64,000 bases of DNA, taken from contig OZ244867.1 in the NCBI GenBank assembly GCA_965221175.1, forward strand, positions 1,550,001 through 1,614,000, written 5' to 3'. The notes under the pieces were generated by a model. That model worked only from the letters and a program-made list of their open reading frames with translations, had not been told where the DNA came from and did no database searches. The stretch comes from JAJDZL01 sp965221175. GTDB lineage: Bacteria; Pseudomonadota; Gammaproteobacteria; Arenicellales; JAJDZL01. Below are positions 37,660 to 47,165 of this stretch, one piece after another (the first letter of the stretch is position 1; each line of letters begins with the position of its first letter). The position numbers were made by a program, and so were the translations under genes.

Positions 37660-38483
37660 CAGAGCTCAGTCAATTCCTTCTGATCTCGATGAATCAGTTT
37701 AGCCAATTGAGTTCCTGGATCGACGGCTTTCATCAAGGATTCGCCGACGAGGTAGGATGAAATTCCTGCTTTTCTAAGTCTGTTTACATCGTCAGCGGTA
37801 TGGATTCCGCTTTCGGAAACAATGATTCTGTCGTCAGGTACGTGCTGACAAAGTTGTATGGATGTTTCGAGGCTGGTCTCGAAAGTGCGCAGATTTCTAT
37901 TATTGATGCCGATCATGCCATGTGTCAATTCAAGCGCCTTCTCAAGCTCTGCGTGCGAGTGCACTTCTACAAGCACATCCATGCCAAGTTCTTTCGCCAA
38001 TGCGCCGAGCTCAATCAGCTCGGTTAAGTCGAGTGCCGAAACAATCAGCAAGATAGAGTCCGCTTGGCTGGCTCGAGACTGATAAATCTGATATGCATCG
38101 ACAATGAAGTCCTTGCGGAGCAGCGGCAGCGAACATGAATTGGCTGCTGTCTGCAGATCGCGCAATGACCCCTGAAAGAATTTCTCATCCGTCAGAACTG
38201 ACAGGCAGGCCGCACCACCCTTTTCATAACTTTCTGCGAGTTTCTGAACATCATAATTCTCGCGAATCACGCCCTTGCTGGGAGAGGCTTTCTTGCACTC
38301 TGCAACAACCGCAGACTGGCTGACGGCCAAACGTTCGCGTATATGTCTTTCAAAGCCTCTGACTGCGACAGTATCCGCGACTCGATCTCTCAGTTCTGCA
38401 ATAGGAACTGCCGACTTTTCGGCGTCAATTTCGAGTCGTTTATTCTGAATGATGGCTCTCAGGATATCCGGCTGACTTGACAT
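37659..38483 (-). CDS. trpC: Indole-3-glycerol phosphate synthase
   Basis: 274 residues from the ATG at 38483, one base after the trpD stop; a longer frame to 38621 runs into trpD and is unlikely. TIM-barrel signatures: VVAECKKASPSKGVIRENYD (catalytic Lys), LLRKDFIVDAYQIYQSRASQ, GINNRNLRTFETSL and VSESGIHTADDVNRL. It closes the indole ring in tryptophan synthesis. trpG-trpD-trpC is one operon; trpE lies at the far end of the window. Confidence 0.96.
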   Translation of the reverse strand: MSSQPDILRAIIQNKRLEIDAEKSAVPIAELRDRVADTVAVRGFERHIRERLAVSQSAVVAECKKASPSKGVIRENYDVQKLAESYEKGGAACLSVLTDEKFFQGSLRDLQTAANSCSLPLLRKDFIVDAYQIYQSRASQADSILLIVSALDLTELIELGALAKELGMDVLVEVHSHAELEKALELTHGMIGINNRNLRTFETSLETSIQLCQHVPDDRIIVSESGIHTADDVNRLRKAGISSYLVGESLMKAVDPGTQLAKLIHRDQKELTEL

Positions 38484-38484
38484 T

Positions 38485-39501
38485 TCAAAAACTGTTTGTG
38501 AATTCCACATAGAAGTCAAACTTGTCCTCAACTGCTCCGGATTGAATGAGGCTCTGAGCTCGCTCGACACCTTCCGAGAGGTCGTTGGCAAGTCCAGCAA
38601 CATAGATGGCGGCTCCGGCATTCATCGCCGTAATGTCTGAAGCGGCCGAATGCTTGCCTGAAAATACTGAACGAACGACTGCCAGACTCTCATCCGGGTC
38701 AGAGACTACGAGATTTTCGCGAGCGGCTGATTTGATACCGAATTCTGCGGGTTCAATCGAGTATGTTTTTACTTCCCCATTTTTCAATTCAGCCACTCTG
38801 GTCGGTGCGCCGGTGCTGATTTCGTCCATACCGTCTTCGGAATGAACGACCATGACATGCTCGGACCCCAATTTTCCAAGAACATGTGCAAGAGGTTCGA
38901 CCAAGTCGACACTGAACACGCCCATCATTTCCCTGGAAACATGGGCAGGATTCGTGAGCGGTCCAAGGACATTGAAAATTGTGCGAACGCCCAACTCCTT
39001 TCTTGCGCCAATCGCGTGCTTCATCGCAGTGTGATGTGCTGGAGCCAGCATGAAACCGAACCCTGTGTTGAGCACGCACTGCGCGATCTGTTCCGGATCA
39101 AGATCAATCCGCGCCCCGGCTCTTTCCAGCAAATCGGCACTGCCGCATTTTCCAGAGGCAGCGCGATTGCCATGCTTGGCAACATGAGCACCGGCAGCGA
39201 CTGCGACAAAAGCCGCAGCTGTAGAAACATTGAATGATGAAGTACCGTCGCCTCCGGTTCCCACTACATCCAGCAAATGTGGAGCTGAAACCTTTACACT
39301 CGTTACGAGTTCTCTCATCACCGTAGCGGCTGCTGTGATTTCTTCGACGGACTCGCCTTTCATCTGAAGAGCGATCAGGAAGCCGCCAATTTGGGAGGCT
39401 GTGAGTTGACCAGTCATGATCTGACGCATGATGCCTAACATCTCATCACCGGTCAAATTCTGACCATCGGTTATTTTCTTTAACGCTGCCTGAATATTCA
39501 T
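38485..39501 (-). CDS. trpD: Anthranilate phosphoribosyltransferase
   Basis: 338 residues. LLDVVGTGGDGTSSFNVSTA binds phosphoribosyl pyrophosphate; KHGNRAASGKCGSADLLE and NVLGPLTNPAHVSREMMGVF are standard. Joins anthranilate to PRPP. It lies 19 bases after trpG. Confidence 0.97.
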   Translation of the reverse strand: MNIQAALKKITDGQNLTGDEMLGIMRQIMTGQLTASQIGGFLIALQMKGESVEEITAAATVMRELVTSVKVSAPHLLDVVGTGGDGTSSFNVSTAAAFVAVAAGAHVAKHGNRAASGKCGSADLLERAGARIDLDPEQIAQCVLNTGFGFMLAPAHHTAMKHAIGARKELGVRTIFNVLGPLTNPAHVSREMMGVFSVDLVEPLAHVLGKLGSEHVMVVHSEDGMDEISTGAPTRVAELKNGEVKTYSIEPAEFGIKSAARENLVVSDPDESLAVVRSVFSGKHSAASDITAMNAGAAIYVAGLANDLSEGVERAQSLIQSGAVEDKFDFYVEFTNSF

Positions 39502-39520
39502 GGTGTTGGTTATGTTCGAA

Positions 39521-40099
39521 TCAAGTTGTAATTCCGCTTGCCGTTAGAAAATTTTTTAACAAGGTATGCCCGCTGGACGTCAGAAACGATTCTGGATGAA
39601 ATTGAACACCATACACGTCTTGCTCGCGATGTCTGACTCCCATTATGATACCGTCATTCGTCCAAGCGGTGACTTCCAGGCAATCCGGCAAAGTGCTTTT
39701 CTCTGCGATCAGTGAATGGTACCGAGTTGCCGTAAAAGGATTATCAATCCCTTCAAAAATTTCGCTGCCATTGTGATAAATCTCGGAAACCTTGCCATGC
39801 ATAACTTTCTTTGCCCTGACAATACTGCCGCCGAAAGCATGGCAAATGCTCTGATGGCCGAGACAGACTCCTAGAATGGGTATCTTGCCCGAAAATTCCG
39901 TTACGCTTTCAACCGAAATGCCGGCTTCTTTGGGAGTGCACGGACCGGGTGAAATGACTATGGCAGCAGGATTCTTCTTCTCAATTCCATTTGTGGCGAT
40001 TTGGTCATTCCGAACAACGTCAGAGCACTGTCCTAACTCACCTAAGTACTGAACTAGGTTGTAAGTAAAAGAATCATAGTTGTCGATAATCAGCAGCAT
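39521..40099 (-). CDS. trpG: Anthranilate synthase glutamine amidotransferase
   Basis: 192 residues from the ATG at 40099 (MLLIIDNYDSFTYNLVQYLG); the frame extends to 40114 but this is the family start. Class I glutaminase: GVCLGHQSICHAFGG with nucleophile Cys and the His-x-Glu of QFHPESFLTSSG. It supplies ammonia to TrpE, and may also serve PabB for folate. First gene of the trpGDC run. Confidence 0.95.
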   Translation of the reverse strand: MLLIIDNYDSFTYNLVQYLGELGQCSDVVRNDQIATNGIEKKNPAAIVISPGPCTPKEAGISVESVTEFSGKIPILGVCLGHQSICHAFGGSIVRAKKVMHGKVSEIYHNGSEIFEGIDNPFTATRYHSLIAEKSTLPDCLEVTAWTNDGIIMGVRHREQDVYGVQFHPESFLTSSGHTLLKNFLTASGITT

Positions 40100-40196
40100 G
40101 CGATAGATTCTCAATTGAATTTCGTTTTAAGTCTACAGCATCGAATTGCAGGATGATAATTTTTGAGCTCAGACAGAGCATCATCTTACACCTTGT

Positions 40197-40988
40197 TTAC
40201 AATTTTTTTGCCAAGACTCTAAGGGAATTCAGAGCACGTGCGAGAATTATCCTTAGTCTTTCGGCTTTTTCTATATCATAGGTCCAAGGTGGCTTTTCCT
40301 GCATATAGGTGGATTGCGCCAGTTCCATTTGAATTGCGTGAATTCCTTCGGATGGATTGCCATAGTGTTGAGTTGTAAATCCGCCTTTGAATCTTCCGTT
40401 CAAAACGACTGTGTAATCGCGATTGCGCCGACATACTCCTAGCACAGTATTCTGAACAGCCAGTGCACAAGATGTTCCGTGATTGGTACCAATATTCAAA
40501 TCTGCAAAATTTGAAGAATTGAGATACGACAATGTCGAGCGAACTGAATGGCAGTCGAAAAGCATCGCAATTCCATGTTTCGCATGCGCGCGGCGTAGGG
40601 CTTCATTCAGCGCATTGTGATACGGAACATAATATCGCTCCAGACGACGACGGATATCATTCTTATCGGGCTCAAAGCCCGGAAGGTACAGCGCACCACC
40701 TTCAAATGTAGTCAACGGACAAAGTGCAGTGGATGGGTATTCGGCATTCAATGAGGAATCCTCGGAGCTGCGGTTCGCATCGATGACATAGCGATGAAAC
40801 ATAGCTCTTACTATAGTTGCATTTGGCAATAGCTCGTCATACAACTGGTGAATATTCCAATCCGTGTCGGCCAGTTGCTTGGCAGAATCTGCAAATGTTT
40901 CAAGAATTTCATCCGGAACGTAGCAGCTTGTATGTGGCATCGCAAGCACGATGGGCAACTTTCCGCGACTTATTTCAACAGGGGGCAT
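40197..40988 (-). CDS. N-formylglutamate amidohydrolase
   Basis: 263 residues. The family signature is MPHTSCYVPDEI near the start, DANRSSEDSS, FDCHSVRSTL (metal-binding) and GFTTQHYGNPSEGIHAIQME. It hydrolyses N-formylglutamate or similar N-formyl compounds, the last step of one histidine route (HutG). No other hut genes are nearby, so the physiological substrate is open. Confidence 0.9.
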   Translation of the reverse strand: MPPVEISRGKLPIVLAMPHTSCYVPDEILETFADSAKQLADTDWNIHQLYDELLPNATIVRAMFHRYVIDANRSSEDSSLNAEYPSTALCPLTTFEGGALYLPGFEPDKNDIRRRLERYYVPYHNALNEALRRAHAKHGIAMLFDCHSVRSTLSYLNSSNFADLNIGTNHGTSCALAVQNTVLGVCRRNRDYTVVLNGRFKGGFTTQHYGNPSEGIHAIQMELAQSTYMQEKPPWTYDIEKAERLRIILARALNSLRVLAKKL

Positions 40989-41148
40989 GGCAAATTCAAT
41001 TGTTGTGAATACAATTCGTGTCCACTTTGGTGCAAACGTGGTTTGTCGGGTTAATTTTCATTATAAAGTGTTCACAATGTTATAAGTACTCAAGTTGCGC
41101 TTACTGCTTCGAGTGCTTTAATTGTTCGTGATTCTTACCTGGAGGAGT

Positions 41149-41796
41149 ATGACCTTACACCAACAGAAATTTGTTTCATTCGCATTTGAGCAAGGTGCTC
41201 TTCAATTCGGAGAATTCGTTCTCAACTCGGGGCGCATTAGTCCGTATTTCATCAATACGGGTTCATTCTCAGGCGGCGCAGGCTTGTCGATGCTAGCCAG
41301 TTTCTATGCTGCAACGATCACGCAGAACATTTCCGTCGACTTCATGTTGTACGGGCCAGCATACAAGGGCATTCCGCTGGCTGCAGCAACTGCAGTCGCG
41401 CTGTATCGGGAGCATGGGCTTTCCGTACCCTACGCTTTCAACAGAAAAGAAGCCAAGGATCACGGCGATCAAGGCTGGATTGTTGGATCACCGTTGCGCG
41501 GTCAGGTTGTCATTGTTGAAGATGTAGTTACATCTGGAATTTCCATTCACACGGCTGTTGACATCATACGTAGCCAAGGAGCCGAGCCCGCAGCTGTCGT
41601 TATTTGTCTCGACAGGATGGAGCAAGCAGTTGATTCAAGAGTGTCAGCCGTAGAACTGGTGCGACAAACGCACGGAATTGACGTGTTCGCGATTGCTACG
41701 GTATGTGATTTACTAGAGTACGTGAAAAGCGCAGACAGTCAGCAACACCATGCAGCGTCAATGAAGAGCTATATGGACAAATACGTCGCGAATTGA
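41149..41796 (+). CDS. pyrE: Orotate phosphoribosyltransferase
   Basis: 215 residues from the ATG at 41149 behind GGAGGAG (41141-41147); the frame extends upstream to a TTG at 41122 but this start fits the family and has the ribosome site, though spacing is short. FGEFVLNSGRISPYFINTG and YGPAYKGIPLAAATAVAL are typical, and VVIVEDVVTSGISIHTAVDI is the PRPP-binding motif. Makes orotidine monophosphate in pyrimidine synthesis. It is read away from the N-formylglutamate hydrolase gene. Confidence 0.95.
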   Translation: MTLHQQKFVSFAFEQGALQFGEFVLNSGRISPYFINTGSFSGGAGLSMLASFYAATITQNISVDFMLYGPAYKGIPLAAATAVALYREHGLSVPYAFNRKEAKDHGDQGWIVGSPLRGQVVIVEDVVTSGISIHTAVDIIRSQGAEPAAVVICLDRMEQAVDSRVSAVELVRQTHGIDVFAIATVCDLLEYVKSADSQQHHAASMKSYMDKYVAN

Positions 41797-41829
41797 AGTG
41801 CAACTTATTAAAATCGTACAATTTCGAGT

Positions 41830-42786
41830 ATGCGAACAACACACCCAAAACATGCAGTGATTCTTGGCGGTAGCGGATTTGTCGGGCGCAGTCTAGTCAC
41901 GGCGCTAGTCGGGCTTAATTGGAAAATCACCATAATTACCAGACGCCTGCATCGCCATCGGGATCTGTTGGTCATCCCAACCGTAAAGCTGGTTGAGGCA
42001 GATAACCTGTCGAGTAAATTTATCGAAGGTCAGTTGCACGAAGCTGACACAGTCGTGAATCTAGTTGGAATTCTGAATGAATCCCGAATGAATTCATTTG
42101 ATGCGGTGCATGCGCGCCTGCCAAAAGACATAGCAGAGGCTTGTCTTGCCAAGAAAGTCAGACGATTGATACACATCAGCTCTCTTGGCGCTCATGTTGG
42201 TGCCCCTAGCGGATATCTACAATCCAAAGGTCGTGGTGAGCAGGCAGTATCTGCCGCATTCGAGCAAGGACTGGACTGCATAGTCATACGCCCGTCAGTG
42301 ATTTTCGGAGCTGATGACTCGTTTACGCGCCAGTTCGAGAAACTTCTCAAAATGGCGAAAGGATTCTTCATGCTGATCGCTCCCGATTCACAGATGCAGC
42401 CTGTTTACGTCGGCGACGTAGTAAATTGCATCGTTCATGCGGCCAGTCAGCAGAAACTGGTTTGCAATACCTGTGATATCGCCGGTCCGGAGGTTTTCAC
42501 CCTTTACGAACTTGTCAGTCTAATCGACAGAATGTGCGGCGGGCGGCACAAAATTATCGGCTTGAACCGTACGCTTTCGCTAACGGTCGCGACCCTTGCT
42601 CAGTTCCTCCCAGGCAAACCGCTTACGCCTGACAATCTTCTAACTCTGCAGGTTCCAAACGTCATTCTCGGTGAAAATCCAGAGCCATTCGGCATTCAGT
42701 CAGCAAGATTTGAAGATGCCGCAAAAGAATGGCTTGGTCCGCAAGCCGATCGACTTGACGCATATCGAACCCAAGCTGGACGCTGA
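41830..42786 (+). CDS. NDUFA9-like NAD(P)-binding protein
   Basis: 318 residues. The Rossmann motif GGSGFVGRSLVTAL is at 13-26. The short-chain epimerase fold lacks the usual YxxxK pair but keeps SKGRGEQAVSAAFEQGLDCI and IRPSVIFGADDSFTRQFEKL, typical of the complex I NDUFA9-like group. It probably binds NADPH. Its bacterial role is not settled; some members act in quinone synthesis or complex I assembly. It lies 33 bases after pyrE. Confidence 0.88.
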   Translation: MRTTHPKHAVILGGSGFVGRSLVTALVGLNWKITIITRRLHRHRDLLVIPTVKLVEADNLSSKFIEGQLHEADTVVNLVGILNESRMNSFDAVHARLPKDIAEACLAKKVRRLIHISSLGAHVGAPSGYLQSKGRGEQAVSAAFEQGLDCIVIRPSVIFGADDSFTRQFEKLLKMAKGFFMLIAPDSQMQPVYVGDVVNCIVHAASQQKLVCNTCDIAGPEVFTLYELVSLIDRMCGGRHKIIGLNRTLSLTVATLAQFLPGKPLTPDNLLTLQVPNVILGENPEPFGIQSARFEDAAKEWLGPQADRLDAYRTQAGR

Positions 42787-42809
42787 CATTACAAACTAGC
42801 CACTATCCG

Positions 42810-44054
42810 ATGGCATCAGTTCGTCCAATCACAAAGATCGAAGATCTCGAATGCTATCTCGTCGGCGGAGCGGTTCGCGACAAGTTTTTGGGAATCGAGC
42901 GAACCGATCGAGACTGGGTAGTTGTCGGAGCAAGTCCCGAGATCATGTTGTCACTCGATTTCAAAGCTATCGGCAAAGACTTTCCGGTCTATTTACACCC
43001 TGAAACTCATGAAGAATACGCTCTCGCGCGTAAGGAACTTAAATCAGGCAAGGGATACAAGGGATTTGTAGTTGATGTTTCTGAGGAAATCACTTTGGAA
43101 CAGGATCTGTATCGACGGGACCTTACGATTAACGCCATGGCGCTTTCGATTGACGGGAATCTGGTTGATCCTTTTGGCGGAAAACAGGACCTTGAAAACG
43201 GACTTTTGCGTCATGTATCTGATCACTTTGCCGAAGACCCATTACGGGTATTGAGAGTATCGCGATTTGCAGCGAGATTTCATTCCAGAGGCTTTGTTGT
43301 GGAGGATTCAACTCTGGATTTGATGAAGCAGATTTCAAATAGTGGGGAACTTGATGATCTTGCAGCGGAGCGCATCTGGCAGGAATTTCAAAATGCCATT
43401 CGTGAAAGTAACCCATCCGTATTTTTTACTACGCTGCGATACTGCGATGCGATGCGTACACTATTTCCTGAAATCGACCGCCTATTTGATGATGAGGGCA
43501 ACGAGTGCAAATCTACTGCCATGGAACAACTTGACCGAACGGTAGAACTTACCAACAATGCAGAGCATCGATTTTCCGTAATTGCTTATGCGATTAGCCG
43601 ATACACTGTCAGCACGGCACATGAACTATCAACCGCAAATGACTTAAACACACTAGTTGATGGATCAATCGAAGTTCGACGACTGTGTCGACGCCTCAAG
43701 ACACCTGCAAGTTTTAGAGATCAGTCCATACGAATAGCCCGTTTTGCAGAAAACATCCGGCTGCTAAACCAAATGTCGCCTACAGAAGTAGTAGACATGA
43801 TTCGAGTGTTAAACGGCGTTCGCAACCCTGAGCAGTTCAATAAGTTTTTGCAAGCCTGTTGGGTTTTACTGAAAGTTGTCTGCGAAGACTCAAATTATGC
43901 AGACAAGGCAGTCGACTTGTTGCAGCAGTGCCGAGACAGTATGGCAAAAGTCGATGCTCATAATATGTCTACGAAGTACTCTGGCAAAAAATTAGGAAAG
44001 AAAGTCCGAAAAGCTCAGATATCCCTCGTAGCAGAGGCAAAAAAAAACATATAG
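42810..44054 (+). CDS. cca: CCA-adding tRNA nucleotidyltransferase
   Basis: 414 residues. Class II nucleotidyltransferase head: YLVGGAVRDKFLGIERTDRD with the DxD of DRDW, RRDLTINAMALSIDGNLVDP and EDPLRVLRVSRFAARF. It adds or repairs the 3' CCA of tRNAs. The C-terminal part has the length of the HD domain seen in enterobacterial Cca, but the expected HD pair is not there (the aligned region reads RFSVIAYAISRYT). The phosphatase activities are therefore probably lost. The gene precedes uppP on the opposite strand. Confidence 0.94.
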   Translation: MASVRPITKIEDLECYLVGGAVRDKFLGIERTDRDWVVVGASPEIMLSLDFKAIGKDFPVYLHPETHEEYALARKELKSGKGYKGFVVDVSEEITLEQDLYRRDLTINAMALSIDGNLVDPFGGKQDLENGLLRHVSDHFAEDPLRVLRVSRFAARFHSRGFVVEDSTLDLMKQISNSGELDDLAAERIWQEFQNAIRESNPSVFFTTLRYCDAMRTLFPEIDRLFDDEGNECKSTAMEQLDRTVELTNNAEHRFSVIAYAISRYTVSTAHELSTANDLNTLVDGSIEVRRLCRRLKTPASFRDQSIRIARFAENIRLLNQMSPTEVVDMIRVLNGVRNPEQFNKFLQACWVLLKVVCEDSNYADKAVDLLQQCRDSMAKVDAHNMSTKYSGKKLGKKVRKAQISLVAEAKKNI

Positions 44055-44088
44055 ACAGTTGGTCGGCTCATTGCAAGTTGACAATACT

Positions 44089-44105
44089 GATTCGATAGTC
44101 GAATC
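44089..44105. terminator. Inverted repeat between convergent cca and uppP
   Basis: Perfect 7-bp stem GATTCGA/TCGAATC with a TAG loop in the 58-base gap between the two convergent genes. There is no T tract after it in either direction, so at most a weak terminator. Confidence 0.3.
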
Positions 44106-44112
44106 CGACAAA

Positions 44113-44910
44113 CTACATCAATGTGAAGATTGCGAGTGCCAGAACAACGCGATAGATGACGAACGGCAGCATTCCAATCTTTTCGATGAATCTCAAAAAG
44201 TAGTGGATGCACAGATAAGCTACTACTGCAGATATCGCCGTAGCATATCCAAATAACAGCCAGTTGGTTTCCTGGTTGGAAGTAGTTAAACTCAGAATTT
44301 GCCAGCCACCAGCCATTGCAATGACTGGAATTGCGAGCAAGAAAGCAAATTTTGCAGCGTTTTGTCTTGTTAACCCCAGCATGAGGGCAACGGTGATTGT
44401 AATTCCAGATCTTGAAGTTCCCGGAATGATCGCGACAGCCTGACCCAACCCTATCAGAATCGCATCTCTGAATCTCAAGGTGTTCAGTTGTCGCTCTCCA
44501 CGTCTAAACCAGTCTGCATACCAAAGTAACACTCCAAAAGCCAATGTAGTCATTGCGATTACCTCAACGCTCCGAAGTTCTTTTTCTACAATTTCGTGAG
44601 CGAGGGCACCAGCAATCGCGACCGGAATGCTCGCGACGATAATGAACCAACACAATTTTGACTCATCCGTGGGGCCTTCTCCTGTAAATGATTGAATCCA
44701 TCCTCGCAAAATACTGATTATTTCAAGCCGAAAATACGAGACGGAAGCGATCAAAGTACCCAAGTGCACGGCTATATCAAAAGCAAGCCCTTGATCTCGC
44801 CAGCTGAATAAGTGAGGGATGACTATCAGATGTGCAGAACTTGAGATTGGCAGAAACTCGGTAGCTCCCTGAATGAGAGCAAGAATTCCTGAATTCAAAT
44901 AATCTGCCAT
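44113..44910 (-). CDS. uppP: Undecaprenyl-diphosphatase
   Basis: 265 residues, polytopic. Signatures GATEFLPISSSAHLIV near the N-terminus and IIPGTSRSGITITVAL in the middle are the active-site loops of the BacA/UppP family. It recycles the lipid carrier of peptidoglycan synthesis. It is followed upstream (same strand) by the MidA-like gene 28 bases away. Confidence 0.96.
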   Translation of the reverse strand: MADYLNSGILALIQGATEFLPISSSAHLIVIPHLFSWRDQGLAFDIAVHLGTLIASVSYFRLEIISILRGWIQSFTGEGPTDESKLCWFIIVASIPVAIAGALAHEIVEKELRSVEVIAMTTLAFGVLLWYADWFRRGERQLNTLRFRDAILIGLGQAVAIIPGTSRSGITITVALMLGLTRQNAAKFAFLLAIPVIAMAGGWQILSLTTSNQETNWLLFGYATAISAVVAYLCIHYFLRFIEKIGMLPFVIYRVVLALAIFTLM

Positions 44911-44938
44911 TCTGTCACCAAATAATCAGCAGGCTGTA

Positions 44939-46135
44939 TCAGACCGAATGTTCAGGAATAAATTTTTTGCTGAAAAGGGAATGCGACCGATCAGCCGTTG
45001 CGAATCCAGTTATAGTCGAATCAAAATTCTTCGTGAATTCTATAACCTTGAAAATCTCTCCCATTTCAGAGGGTGTGACTAGAGCAATAAACTCATTTAG
45101 CATTTGCGCTTTTTCCATTTCCGATCGATTTTTCAATTCCCCACATTCTATTCCTGCATCAACAAGAAAAGCGGCAAAACTTGTAAATCCATTCACTTCC
45201 ATTTCTGATTCAACAGCAATTCGAGCCAGATTCGAAAAATTGATATGAGCGGTTATGTCTTGACATCCGATGTAGATCAATGGATCGTAAAGCACGTGAT
45301 GACGACGATGACACATAAGAGTGCCTTGACTCCTCTCACTGTGGTAATACTCATGCGCTGGAAAACCATAGTCAGTGATCAGAATTGATCCACAGTCCAA
45401 ATGATTGGCGATGGTTCTCAACCATGCTTCAGCGCGACAATGCAACTCGGAAATATAGGGTTGTGCAATTTCTGGCAAATCCAAAGCGGCGAAAGAAGCC
45501 TCGAAATCCGCTTCACATTCATTGCGAAATTCAAGCGCAAATCCTGTATCCGACTCCACCACATATCCCTGCAAGAGTTCATTATTTTCCATGCAGAACA
45601 GTTCAACCGGCATCGCGTCCAGAACTTCATTGGCAATCACGATTCCTTTCATTCCCTGTGGTGGCAAGTGGTCATACCACTTAACTTTTTCACCAAGATG
45701 TTTTTCGATTTGGCAAACGGTTTTTTGTTGGACGTTTCTTAAAACCGGACTCAATTCAATAATTACGTATTCAGATATTCTGCATTCCAATTTGTCTAAT
45801 TCATGCAAAATTTGAACGGCGAGCCTGCCACTTCCCGCTCCAAATTCGTACAGATTCGAGGGGCTGTCAAACCCTGAAAGAGACTCAGCCAGTTTTGATG
45901 CCAGGGTTCGGCCGAATAAATTGCCCATTTCTGGTGCAGTAATGAAATCCCCTCCAGACCCTACGGTTCTAGTGCCTGCCGTGTAGTAGCCAAACTCACT
46001 ATCATATAAGGCGAGGTCCATGAACTGACCAAACGTAAGTGCCTGTCTATTGGTGTTTCGAGCAGCGTTTAAAATTTTCTGAGTTAAGTGTTTGCTGCGA
46101 ATGCTTTCTTCTGGGGTTAGACTGAGACTTTGCAT
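44939..46135 (-). CDS. SAM-dependent methyltransferase, MidA/NDUFAF7 family
   Basis: 398 residues. Early motifs are TFGQFMDLALYDSEFGYY and GDFITAPEMGNLFGRTLA; the SAM site is LYEFGAGSGRLAVQILHEL, followed by VIANEVLDAMPVELFCME and ILITDYGFPAHEYYHSERSQ. The mitochondrial relative methylates an arginine of complex I; bacterial function is not settled. It is the last core gene before the second accessory block. Confidence 0.9.
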   Translation of the reverse strand: MQSLSLTPEESIRSKHLTQKILNAARNTNRQALTFGQFMDLALYDSEFGYYTAGTRTVGSGGDFITAPEMGNLFGRTLASKLAESLSGFDSPSNLYEFGAGSGRLAVQILHELDKLECRISEYVIIELSPVLRNVQQKTVCQIEKHLGEKVKWYDHLPPQGMKGIVIANEVLDAMPVELFCMENNELLQGYVVESDTGFALEFRNECEADFEASFAALDLPEIAQPYISELHCRAEAWLRTIANHLDCGSILITDYGFPAHEYYHSERSQGTLMCHRRHHVLYDPLIYIGCQDITAHINFSNLARIAVESEMEVNGFTSFAAFLVDAGIECGELKNRSEMEKAQMLNEFIALVTPSEMGEIFKVIEFTKNFDSTITGFATADRSHSLFSKKFIPEHSV

Positions 46136-46658
46136 GGAGCAGAAGGAGAATTAGCTTGAAATGAATCGAAAGGGTGCGATTGAAAGTGATGGGTGGACAG
46201 CAAATTACAATTCAATATGTGCAAGAGCGATTGGACCGACAAACTCGACACTACAGCAAGCGGATTCATAAAGGTTACGAAGAAGTTTCATAAAGCTATT
46301 TGACGCTCTTCTCTAATTTGTATGGGTTGATAGTATATTGCAGTAATTTTTATTGGGGTTGGATTGCACATTGGAGGTCAGGGAGGTGAAGTGTTGGAAG
46401 GAACCGAAAGGGGGATGAGTGGAGTTATCAGAACTGCTGTGGACCGCACAAAGCAGTGCGTATTCAATCCAGAAGTACTATCATTGACTGCATGAGTTCT
46501 ACAACGTTCAACACGCTGGCCGTATCCAAAAACCCGCAGAAGGCAAGCATGGATGCCGCGTTGACCAAAGACGTGGCAATGGAGATCGAGGCTGGTGGCC
46601 ACGGCATTCAGCTCAAGCGGTCGGCGGAGTTGATAGCGCTGTTCGGCATATTCTTCAC
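46136..46658. other. Stretch between the MidA-like gene and the GNAT gene
   Basis: No confident gene. A short frame from the ATG at 46492 (MSSTTFNTLAVSKNPQKASM, then EAGGHGIQLKRSAELIALFG) resembles the shape of DUF1640-type coiled-coil proteins but is too short and runs into the GNAT gene; probably a remnant. Composition shifts to clearly higher G+C near 46500, marking the left edge of the second accessory block. Confidence 0.4.
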
Positions 46659-47165
46659 ATGGCTATGATCAGGCACTGCACGCAAAACGAATTCGACCGC
46701 ATACTTGCAATCATCAACGAGGCCGCGCAGGCCTATAGGGGCATTATCCCGGACGATCGGTGGAAGGACCCCTACATGCCCGCCGAGGAGCTGGCCGACG
46801 AGATCGCCGCTGGCGTTGTCTTCGAAGGGTACGAGATCGCCGGAACCGGGCTGGTCGGTTTGATGGGCGTCCAGACGGTTGAGGACGTGACACTGATTCG
46901 CCACGCCTATGTGGCACCTGGACATCAGCGTTCGGGGATTGGATCGGCACTGCTTACCGGGCTGTGCGCGCGCCTGGATCGTCCGGTCCTGGTCGGCACC
47001 TGGGCTGCCGCCGATTGGGCGATTGCTTTCTACCGGCTGCATGGGTTCAAGCCGGTACCAGCGCCAGAAAAGTCAAAACTGCTACGACGGTACTGGACCG
47101 TACCCGAGCGCCAGATCGAGACTTCGGTGGTGCTCGCCGATGCACGGTGGCATCTCGCGCCATGA
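46659..47165 (+). CDS. GNAT family N-acetyltransferase
   Basis: 168 residues. The acetyl-CoA loop is AYVAPGHQRSGIGSALLTGL (motif A) and the C-terminal FYRLHGFKPV is the usual beta5-alpha4 element. Substrate unknown. Its stop overlaps the start of the methyltransferase (ATGA), so the pair is coupled. The pair is visibly richer in G+C than the neighbouring core genes, suggesting transfer. Confidence 0.9.
   Translation: MAMIRHCTQNEFDRILAIINEAAQAYRGIIPDDRWKDPYMPAEELADEIAAGVVFEGYEIAGTGLVGLMGVQTVEDVTLIRHAYVAPGHQRSGIGSALLTGLCARLDRPVLVGTWAAADWAIAFYRLHGFKPVPAPEKSKLLRRYWTVPERQIETSVVLADARWHLAP

Noticed and set aside
44089..44105. Strong intrinsic terminator between cca and uppP
   Set aside because: Good stem but no T run on either side; kept only as a low-confidence hairpin.
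46378..46602. Minus-strand frame near the GNAT gene
   Set aside because: Short, overlaps a composition shift and has no similarity to a known protein type.
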